Assembly (NCBI GenBank): GCA_028718045.1
Contig: JAQUMQ010000035.1
Coordinates: 1 to 10,091 of the forward strand
Direction: 5' to 3'
From: Actinomycetota bacterium
GTDB taxonomy: Bacteria > Actinomycetota > Humimicrobiia > Humimicrobiales > Humimicrobiaceae
DNA length: 10,091 nt
Made by a program: the position numbers and the translations under genes. The first letter of the stretch is position 1. Every line of letters starts with the position of its first letter. Below the pieces are notes generated by a model. The model had not been told where the DNA came from. It saw only the letters and a list, made by a program, of their open reading frames with translations, and made no database searches. Of this stretch, positions 1 through 3,823 are shown one piece after another.

Positions 1-72
1 TTTCTCAAATTTAAGGATAATTTCAAAAATCTTATTTTTAATGAAGCTATAAAAACTATTTACAGACTCTGA
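1..72 (+). CDS. Possible C-terminal end of a gene entering from the left edge
   Basis: Frame 1 is open from the first base to a TGA at 70-72 and gives a 23-residue tail that begins FLKFKDNF and ends KTIYRL. The other plus-strand frames close early. The composition (Lys, Phe, Asn, Ile) fits a protein tail from an AT-rich genome, but 23 residues are too few to name a family. It could be chance, because the rest of the left 300 bases has no coding signal. Confidence 0.2.
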   Translation, partial: FLKFKDNFKNLIFNEAIKTIYRL

Positions 73-197
73 TTTTTTCATATTTGGCTTTTATAGATTT
101 ATTAGATGAAAAACAGGGGAATAAGCAACTATAATTATAATACTCTAAAATAGTTGTTAAAAGTTAAAATAATCCTTTTAATTTTGTCAATTCATCC

Positions 198-235
198 AAA
201 ATCCGGTTCCAAATTTCATTACCTGGGGCAGCCAG
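198..235 (+). repeat. 38-bp interspersed repeat, copy 1
   Basis: This copy begins AAAATCCGGTTCCAAAT and ends TACCTGGGGCAGCCAG. Three more copies in the same orientation lie at 1162, 2313 and 3120. The right part forms a small hairpin here (CCTGG at 222-226, loop GGCAG, CCAGG at 232-236), but that stem is not kept in all copies. On the minus strand it reads LAAPGNEIWNRIL and stays open to a TAA roughly 30 bases past the left edge, with no in-frame ATG in front. It lies intergenically, about 100 bases before the HicB-like gene. Confidence 0.85.
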
Positions 236-261
236 GCAATACTTTTACAAGCAATCTATAA

Positions 262-290
262 TTTCTTCAAGAGCAACCTAGTGTTATAAT
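262..290 (+). promoter_or_regulatory. Weak candidate promoter for the HicB-like gene
   Basis: A perfect TATAAT lies at 285-290, 45 bases before the HicB-like start. The hexamer 17 bases upstream (262-267, TTTCTT) is a poor -35. The words around the box (GTTATAATAATTTT) recur before the membrane-protein gene at 3262. Confidence 0.35.
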
Positions 291-334
291 AATTTTATAT
301 TTTCCAATACATTAAAATATTAACGAGATAGATA

Positions 335-559
335 ATGTCTTATAAAGTAAATATTGTTATCGAAAAAGATGATTTTGGTTTTTATGCTTACTGCCCTGAG
401 CTTGAAGGTTGCCAGTCGCAAGGTGATTCTCTGGAAGAAGTAATGAATAATATAAAAGAAGCTATTGAACTTTATATTGAAACACTTAATCCTGATGAGG
501 CTAAAAAACTTCTCAGCAAAGAAATCCTGACTACATCTATGGAGGTAACAGTTACCTGA
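335..559 (+). CDS. HicB-like antitoxin (short form)
   Basis: A 74-residue protein of the HicB family, the antitoxin half of HicAB toxin-antitoxin modules, which neutralises the mRNA-cleaving HicA toxin. The N-terminal pattern is typical: a beta strand (residues 2-10), the segment GFYAYCPELEGCQSQGDSLEE (about 15-35), then the amphipathic helix with NNIKEAIELYIE (about 38-49). There is no C-terminal ribbon-helix-helix or helix-turn-helix domain, so this is the short class lacking a built-in DNA-binding domain. The ribosome site is weak (GAG about nine bases before ATG). A HicA-like frame follows immediately, overlapping the stop codon in the +1 frame, but it is damaged, so this antitoxin may now be an orphan. 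The family call is strong; whether the antitoxin is still active is not known. Confidence 0.85.
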   Translation: MSYKVNIVIEKDDFGFYAYCPELEGCQSQGDSLEEVMNNIKEAIELYIETLNPDEAKKLLSKEILTTSMEVTVT

Positions 560-701
560 TTTACCCAGGTTAAATTTTCGGGATGCCGAAAAGCTATTAT
601 TGAATGCCGGTTTTAGATTAGTTAGAACCAAGGGAAGCCATAAAATTTATATAAAAGACAAAAAAAGAATAATCCTTCCTTTTCATACCTCTAAAATTCT
701 G
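549..701 (+). pseudogene. HicA-like mRNA interferase, start missing and C-terminus lost
   Basis: Downstream of HicB, the +1 frame encodes a recognisable HicA: LPRLNFRDAEKLLLNAGF, then RLVRTKGSHKIYI with the GSH catalytic-histidine motif, then ILPFHTSKIL. HicA toxins are small double-stranded-RNA-binding-like RNases of about 60-80 residues. Two defects are visible. First, the frame is closed by TAA at 546-548, and the first possible start after it is TTG at 600, which would remove the first helix. Second, after FHTSKIL (ending at 701) the expected HPK-type final helix is replaced by unrelated sequence, and the frame runs on to 800 without homology. The divergence point coincides with the end of an antisense HEPN remnant. 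It is probably inactive; translation by frameshift from HicB is an alternative. Confidence 0.7.
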
Positions 702-757
702 TCAATTTCATTCAGTATGTCAGTAAGAGAGTCAATAAATATTCTCTTTTCAGACAT
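683..757 (-). pseudogene. N-terminal remnant of a HEPN (DUF86-type) toxin
   Basis: Directly after the nucleotidyltransferase, overlapping its stop codon by a few bases, an ATG at 757 opens MSEKRIFIDSLTDILNEIDR followed by ILEV and a stop. The first 23 residues match the opening helix of HEPN/DUF86 proteins, the usual partner encoded next to MNT nucleotidyltransferases. Complete HEPN partners have about 100-140 residues and an RxxxxH active site, so most of the protein, including the active site, is missing. Similarity stops at about position 689, where an opposing HicA-like frame also ends. This reads as a gene truncated by deletion. I am confident that it is a remnant because of both the sequence and its placement after MNT. 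Confidence 0.6.
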
Positions 758-1043
758 AAATTACCTCTTTGAGTATATTTCTGCCAATATTTGGTTTTAA
801 TGCTCTTTTCATTACTAAATCCACTTTCACTCCTATTAAATTGGCCAGATAGTCTTCAAATTCTAAATAATCAAAAAAATCTATCGGACTGTTAAATTCC
901 ACAAGAACATCTAAATCACTTTTTTGGGTTTGTTGGTTTTTTATATAAGAGCCAAAAACACCTATTTCTTTTACTTCATACTTTTTCTTGAATTGAGCTT
1001 TATTATCGTCTAAAATTTTTTTTATTGCCTCAATATCTTTCAT
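750..1043 (-). CDS. MNT-type minimal nucleotidyltransferase (MntA-like antitoxin)
   Basis: A 97-residue minimal nucleotidyltransferase. It carries the fold signature GVFGSY (GS at residues 31-32) followed by KSDLDVLVEF, giving two metal-binding aspartates at about 43 and 45, and a third acidic residue in KVDLV at about 75. In MNT/HEPN toxin-antitoxin systems the MNT protein modifies and silences the HEPN RNase, which is normally encoded just downstream. Here only a stub of that partner survives (683-757). I prefer ATG at 1043, which has GGTGA six bases upstream, over the in-frame GTG at 1052. The active-site residues look intact, so the protein could still be an active transferase without its cognate target, or could act on a homologous HEPN elsewhere. 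Confidence 0.85.
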   Translation of the reverse strand: MKDIEAIKKILDDNKAQFKKKYEVKEIGVFGSYIKNQQTQKSDLDVLVEFNSPIDFFDYLEFEDYLANLIGVKVDLVMKRALKPNIGRNILKEVIYV

Positions 1044-1161
1044 ATAAATCACCGCTGCTATAAAAAATTATTAAATCCACTGTTGTTATAATAGTTAGTA
1101 TTAGATGTGTCTATTTGAGTTATGTTCAAATAAATGTTTTTTAAACTTAAGCAGTTCTTTT

Positions 1162-1199
1162 AAAATACGGTTCCAAATATTAGTAGGCGGGGCAGCCAA
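1162..1199 (+). repeat. 38-bp interspersed repeat, copy 2
   Basis: The most divergent copy in its right half. It begins AAAATACGGTTCCAAAT and ends GGCGGGGCAGCCAA. It lies between the MNT gene and the 3' end of the DUF2812 gene, stopping about ten bases past that gene's stop codon. On the minus strand it reads LAAPPTNIWNRIL and continues KELLKFKKHLFE, similar to the other copies in amino-acid pattern although the DNA differs. Confidence 0.85.
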
Positions 1200-1209
1200 T
1201 GTTTGCAAT

Positions 1210-1749
1210 TTATTGTCTGCTTGCCCTATGTATTAATATCATTACAGTACCAAGAGTAAGTGCAAATACTCCAAATAGAACTGCTGCTATAATCAATTGC
1301 ATATGGTCATTCGGAGAGACACTGGAAGGAAAAAATATTAGTGCTACTGATATAACAATTGTTGCCACAAGAAATATTGCAAAAGAAAAAGAAACTGCTG
1401 CAACAGTTCTATTATTACGGCTGGTTATACTGTCTTTATCAGTAAAAACTTCAGGACGTTTATCTTTATATTCCATTCGCCAGACATACACACTTGCCAT
1501 ACGGCCCAGGTATTGCCACCCAAATTGTTCATAAGTTAAAATATAATCCTTGCTAGCTACTGCACGCAGATCATATATATAACGATAATTTTTAGGTTCG
1601 CCCTTTATAAATATCATAAGCATTGAGCTCCATTGTCTTATCCGTTCAATATGCCACCCCTCTGCTGCCATTTTCTCAAGCCAATTTTCAAAATCTTTAG
1701 GTACAACTCTTTTAAAAGCTGGGAAAAATACAAATTTTTTTATTTTCAT
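1210..1749 (-). CDS. DUF2812-type membrane protein co-encoded with a PadR regulator
   Basis: A 179-residue protein. Residues 1-100 are a soluble domain of the DUF2812 type (KKFVFFPAFKRV start, the segment EKMAAEGWHIE, then Tyr- and Trp-rich strands with GWQYLGRMASVYVWR). Two hydrophobic segments follow at about 115-140 and 150-174. This family is usually found next to PadR transcription factors, and here the start codon overlaps the padR stop by four bases (ATGA), so translation is coupled. No biochemical function is established for the family; a membrane sensor or effector controlled by the PadR protein is an inference. The protein ends in RASRQ shortly after the second membrane segment, which is within the range of simple DUF2812 proteins. 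It could also have lost a short tail, because repeat copy 2 lies right behind it. Confidence 0.8.
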   Translation of the reverse strand: MKIKKFVFFPAFKRVVPKDFENWLEKMAAEGWHIERIRQWSSMLMIFIKGEPKNYRYIYDLRAVASKDYILTYEQFGWQYLGRMASVYVWRMEYKDKRPEVFTDKDSITSRNNRTVAAVSFSFAIFLVATIVISVALIFFPSSVSPNDHMQLIIAAVLFGVFALTLGTVMILIHRASRQ

Positions 1750-2075
1750 ATAGATTCCTCCAATATTGATTTTGCATTCTCGTAAAGTTCAACGATTCTT
1801 TCAACTTCAACTTTTAATATTTTTTTGCCAAGTTCAGTTGCAATATATATTTTCTTTCGGTCGTATTCCGATAATATTTTTATCAATCCGTCTTTTTCAA
1901 GTCTTGAAAGACTGTTATAGATTGTACCAGCACCAAGAATAATTCTGTTTTTTGTTATTTTTTTAACATCAAGCATTATTCCATACCCATGTTGTTCTTT
2001 TTGTAATGATAATAGAATAAAGAACATTGTTTCAGTCATAGGAATATATTTTTTAATTGCTTTTTCTTTGTTCAT
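1746..2075 (-). CDS. PadR-family transcriptional regulator
   Basis: A 109-residue winged-helix protein. It has the PadR N-terminal pattern: MTETMFFILLSLQKEQHGYGI (about 13-33), then LGAGTIYNSLSRLEKDGLI (about 47-65), which is the recognition helix, then the wing with DRKKIYIATELGKKIL (about 72-87), and a final helix for dimerisation. PadR proteins of this short class repress their own operons and respond to small molecules or phenolics. The gene heads a two-gene operon with the DUF2812 membrane protein. The ribosome site is weak (GTGAG before ATG). A strong promoter with two palindromes overlapping its -10 and spacer lies just upstream, which suggests autoregulation. The ligand cannot be inferred. 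Confidence 0.92.
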   Translation of the reverse strand: MNKEKAIKKYIPMTETMFFILLSLQKEQHGYGIMLDVKKITKNRIILGAGTIYNSLSRLEKDGLIKILSEYDRKKIYIATELGKKILKVEVERIVELYENAKSILEESI

Positions 2076-2096
2076 GCAATCTCACTGTCTTTATAC

Positions 2097-2139
2097 TATA
2101 TTTAAGTTAAATATATCATATTTAAATATATTTAGTCAA
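2097..2139 (-). promoter_or_regulatory. padR promoter with tandem palindromic operators
   Basis: On the minus strand a -35 TTGACT (2134-2139) is followed after 18 bases by a -10 TATATT (2110-2115). A perfect 9-bp inverted repeat with a single central base (TATATTTAA at 2097-2105, TTAAATATA at 2107-2115) covers the -10. A second perfect 12-bp palindrome, ATATTTAAATAT (2118-2129), fills the spacer. The centres are about 17-18 bases apart. This is the arrangement expected for a homodimeric winged-helix repressor shutting off its own promoter. Confidence 0.7.
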
Positions 2140-2312
2140 AACATATTTCAAATAAATATTTACTCAAGAAAATTCTTATAAAAAATCATTAATATTTAAA
2201 GTTCAGAAAGGTTTAAATGTAATATATTATTGAAATCAGTTAATACCTGTTTAAAAAATAATAAAAGAAGAATGATTTATCTATAAAATATTTTATTTTA
2301 ATGATGTTTTCT
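2140..2312. other. Intergenic AT-rich spacer with no visible feature
   Basis: Between the padR promoter and repeat copy 3 there is A+T-rich sequence with stops in all frames. I see no gene, hairpin or repeat in it. The rest of the gap, to 2471, holds repeat copy 3 and a duplicated 24-bp word, listed separately. Confidence 0.6.
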
Positions 2313-2350
2313 AAAATCCGGTTCCAAATTCCGCTACCTTGGCCATCCAC
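2313..2350 (+). repeat. 38-bp interspersed repeat, copy 3
   Basis: It begins AAAATCCGGTTCCAAATT and ends TACCTTGGCCATCCAC. The left 18 bases match copy 1 almost perfectly; the right end has drifted (GGCCATCCAC instead of GGCAGCCAG). The minus strand reads VDGQGSGIWNRILENIIKIK and stays open for about 16 further codons. Unlike the other copies it is followed by a duplicated 24-bp word at 2358 and 2433. Confidence 0.8.
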
Positions 2351-2357
2351 TTTTGAC

Positions 2358-2381
2358 GCACGGTGCTCTAACTCTTAACCT
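2358..2381 (+). repeat. 24-bp direct repeat, left copy
   Basis: The word GCACGGTGCTCTAACTCTTA followed by ACCT recurs 75 bases downstream with two mismatches. Its GCACnGTGC part is self-complementary. In reverse complement (TTAAGAGTTAGAGCACCG) it faintly resembles a tRNA D-arm, but no tRNA fold can be built around it. Confidence 0.65.
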
Positions 2382-2432
2382 GTAGTTTTCAAAGTTGGAA
2401 CTCCACCAAAAACGGGGGCATTAGTTCTAACA

Positions 2433-2456
2433 GCACAGTGCTCTAACTCTTAATCT
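2433..2456 (+). repeat. 24-bp direct repeat, right copy
   Basis: Second copy of the word at 2358, here GCACAGTGCTCTAACTCTTA followed by ATCT, ending 15 bases beyond the brnA stop codon. The 51 bases between the copies (containing CCACCAAAAACGGGGGCA) show no coding potential. Confidence 0.65.
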
Positions 2457-2471
2457 CAAGAACTTAAGAAC

Positions 2472-2696
2472 CTAGGATACTTTTTTAAGGCGCTCAGCTA
2501 CCCATATTTTAATAATTGACTGTCTTGGCACACCTAACCTTTTTGCTTCTTTATCCAGTAAATCAATCATCCAAATAGGAAAATCCACATTAACTCTCTT
2601 TTGCTCTTGTTTTGGCCTTGCGGTCTTTGATATGTCAAGATGTTTTAGTATATCTTTATTGTCATCAAATTTTTTATCAAATTCGTTAGCTTTCAT
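2472..2696 (-). CDS. brnA: BrnA-type antitoxin
   Basis: A 74-residue antitoxin of the BrnA family. The N-terminal half (MKANEFDKKFDDNKDILKHL, then DISKTARPKQEQ) is the toxin-binding part, and the C-terminal half (KRVNVDFPIWMIDLLDKEAK, then RLGVPRQSIIKIWVAERL) is a ribbon-helix-helix DNA-binding domain. BrnA blocks the BrnT RNase and, with it, represses the operon. The gene overlaps the brnT stop by 11 bases, so the pair is translationally coupled. I place the start at ATG 2696, with GGAG about ten bases upstream; an in-frame TTG at 2705 would put that same site too close. The protein looks complete. Confidence 0.9.
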   Translation of the reverse strand: MKANEFDKKFDDNKDILKHLDISKTARPKQEQKRVNVDFPIWMIDLLDKEAKRLGVPRQSIIKIWVAERLKKVS

Positions 2697-2946
2697 AAAT
2701 ATCAATCTCCTCCTTCCTGGATCGTCGCAATGAAATAATTCTTATATTTTTACTCCTGTATGTAATAACTGCGGACCAATACTTTCCTGAAATTTTTCCT
2801 ATAATGAGAAACCTTGATTCATCAATGGTTTTTACAGGGATTTCAATATAATTCGGATCATCCCATAATTCTTGAGCTTCATAAAAATCAATACCGTGTT
2901 TCTGTTTATTTATCTCGCTTTTATTTTTATCAAACTCAAATTCCAT
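2686..2946 (-). CDS. brnT: BrnT-type ribonuclease toxin
   Basis: An 86-residue toxin of the BrnT family, a small RelE-like fold ribonuclease that halts translation under stress. Family landmarks in order are FEFDKNKSEINKQKHGIDFYEA (3-24), ESRFLIIGKISGKYWSAVITYR (43-64) and IRIISLRRSRKEEIDIY (68-84). The Arg-rich segment and the acidic end match the family's catalytic surface, and the length is normal. The antitoxin brnA follows directly in the toxin-first order usual for this system. There is no Shine-Dalgarno sequence before the ATG, and the promoter lies so close that the message is probably leaderless. The module appears complete, which stands out among the broken neighbours. Confidence 0.92.
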   Translation of the reverse strand: MEFEFDKNKSEINKQKHGIDFYEAQELWDDPNYIEIPVKTIDESRFLIIGKISGKYWSAVITYRSKNIRIISLRRSRKEEIDIYES

Positions 2947-2947
2947 A

Positions 2948-2983
2948 GTATAATTATTATACCTTTTATATACCCAAAATCAA
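2948..2983 (-). promoter_or_regulatory. brnTA promoter with palindromic operator
   Basis: On the minus strand a -35 TTGATT (2978-2983), a 16-base spacer and a -10 TATAAT (2956-2961) lie just before the brnT ATG (2944-2946). A perfect 15-bp palindrome, GTATAAT-A-ATTATAC (2948-2962), covers the -10 and the expected start of transcription. It is a natural site for the BrnA ribbon-helix-helix dimer. Only nine bases separate the -10 from the ATG. Confidence 0.7.
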
Positions 2984-3119
2984 TATAAATTATTCACATT
3001 TCACTCTATTAATTATGGGAATGTATTTGGATTTTGTAAAAAACTATTTATTGTAATCTCAAATTAAATATTTTTAATCTAAAAGTAAAAAGAATTCTTT
3101 AAACTTGATTATTTCCTTT

Positions 3120-3157
3120 GATATCCGGTTCCAAATCTTGCTACCTGAGGCAGCCAG
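3120..3157 (+). repeat. 38-bp interspersed repeat, copy 4
   Basis: It begins GATATCCGGTTCCAAAT and ends TACCTGAGGCAGCCAG. It is closest to copies 1 and 3 on the left and to copy 1 on the right. The minus strand reads LAASGSKIWNRIS followed by KEIIKFKEFF, again a charged/hydrophobic alternation like the other copies. It lies about 105 bases before the membrane-protein gene, the same relation copy 1 has to the HicB-like gene. Confidence 0.85.
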
Positions 3158-3186
3158 TTTAAATATATAAAGAACTAATACATTAA

Positions 3187-3215
3187 ATTATGTTTTAAGA
3201 TTCTGATGTTATAAT
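3187..3215 (+). promoter_or_regulatory. Weak candidate promoter for the small membrane protein
   Basis: A perfect TATAAT at 3210-3215 lies 47 bases before the start at 3262, but the -35 position (around 3187-3193) has no good match. The box sits in GATGTTATAATAATTTTTAA, almost the same words as the box before the HicB-like gene, and at nearly the same distance from the preceding 38-bp repeat. Confidence 0.35.
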
Positions 3216-3261
3216 AATTTTTAAATAGATATTAGATATTTATTTTAAAGGAGGTTTAATC

Positions 3262-3498
3262 ATGAATAAGGAGATTAAACCAGATAAATACGGAAAATTA
3301 TCAATTACATCTTTGGTTACCGGAGTACTTGCATTTGGTCCGGCATTATTTTATTGCTTCCTTTGGATGCCTATTGCTAATTTTCTAAGAAATGTTACAA
3401 ATATTAGCGTCATTCCTTATATTATACTTTCTTTTTTATTTGTTGATCTTGGTTTAGCAATAACTGCTGTTGTTTGCGGTAGCATTGATATAAAGTAA
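3262..3498 (+). CDS. Small two-helix membrane protein, probably C-terminally truncated
   Basis: A 78-residue protein with a strong ribosome site (AAGGAGG seven bases before ATG). After a short charged start (MNKEIKPDKYGKLS) it has two hydrophobic helices, about residues 15-37 and 46-73, and ends abruptly in VVCGSIDIK. The opening GKLSITSLVTGVLAF and the ending resemble DUF4190-like membrane proteins, in which a phrase such as CGSIDL is usually followed by a charged loop and a further membrane helix. That resemblance is from memory and is moderate. If it is correct, the protein lost its last part at the point (3498) where a Fic-protein remnant begins on the other strand. The function is unknown. 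Confidence 0.65.
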   Translation: MNKEIKPDKYGKLSITSLVTGVLAFGPALFYCFLWMPIANFLRNVTNISVIPYIILSFLFVDLGLAITAVVCGSIDIK

Positions 3499-3702
3499 AA
3501 GTCCGGTACATTCCTCTACCTTTTTTACAGTGACAATCGGTAAATTATATAATTTTTCAAGAACAAGAATTGCTTTTTTTGCTTTCTTGCCGAGTGTTTG
3601 AATTTTTAATAGATCACTTATCCTTAAAGAATTTATTTCCTTTGATATATCAGTAGCCTCTTCTGCTATAATAGACACCCCATCAAGAAAAGGATGGATT
3701 AT
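3499..3702 (-). pseudogene. Fic-family protein remnant with the catalytic core deleted
   Basis: The minus-strand frame contains IIHPFLDG, the start of the Fic motif (HPFxxGNxR), but the GNGR catalytic end is missing. The text jumps straight to VSIIAEEATDISKEINSL and GKKAKKAILVLEKLYNLPIV, then TVKKVEECTGL. That is the helical and winged-helix region that normally lies well over 50 residues later and begins with a phrase like FFLDGV. Fic enzymes AMPylate proteins. The fragment is open at both ends: upstream residues (from TTG at 3750) do not resemble Fic, and downstream similarity ends at position 3499, at the stop codon of the opposing membrane-protein gene. It cannot be catalytic and reads as a doubly broken gene with an internal deletion. 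Confidence 0.65.
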
Positions 3703-3736
3703 GCTATTAGTAACCAACTTTATAATAAAAATTGAA

Positions 3737-3823
3737 TTAGTTTTCTTCAAACCATGCAGATTTAAAACTATTTAATAATTCAACGGTCTTCTTTAATTGT
3801 TCAAAGAGGCTTAGGAATATCAC
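3737..3823 (-). other. Short open frame after the isomerase gene (remnant or micro-ORF)
   Basis: A GTG at 3823 that overlaps the isomerase stop codon opens VIFLSLFEQLKKTVELLNSF followed by KSAWFEEN and a stop. The 28 residues form a plausible amphipathic helix. No Shine-Dalgarno is obvious. I do not recognise a family. It may be the tail of a gene whose front was removed, since it lies next to the Fic remnant, or it may be chance. Confidence 0.25.

Larger units (their letters stand above)
73..334. other. AT-rich intergenic region before the HicB-like gene
   Basis: No credible gene is seen on either strand. The stretch holds the first copy of the 38-bp interspersed repeat (198-235) and a TATAAT box at 285-290, described separately. 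The remainder is A+T-rich sequence in which I see no further structure. Confidence 0.6.
2984..3261. other. Intergenic region between brnT and the membrane-protein gene
   Basis: No gene is visible. The stretch holds repeat copy 4 (3120-3157) and a TATAAT box (3210-3215). The part from 2984 to 3119 is A+T-rich with no structure that I can support. Confidence 0.6.

Noticed and set aside
1199..1534. Plus-strand open frame of 111 codons
   Set aside because: It lies wholly antisense to the DUF2812 gene, which has family similarity and coupling to padR.
2313..2460. tRNA gene or tRNA-derived element on the minus strand
   Set aside because: Words resemble a D-arm and a T-arm/CCA end, but no cloverleaf with paired acceptor and anticodon stems can be formed.
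198..3157. Integron attC sites
   Set aside because: The repeats lack the GTTRRRY and RYYYAAC core sites and the long imperfect hairpin of attC, and no integrase is present. Only the cassette-like spacing remains.
198..3157. CRISPR array
   Set aside because: Copies are 0.8-1.15 kb apart with genes between them, not short regular spacers.
3488..3525. Fifth copy of the 38-bp repeat (AAGTCCGGTACATTCCTCTACC)
   Set aside because: It needs gaps to align, and the bases are explained by the Fic reading frame on the minus strand (VEECTGL).
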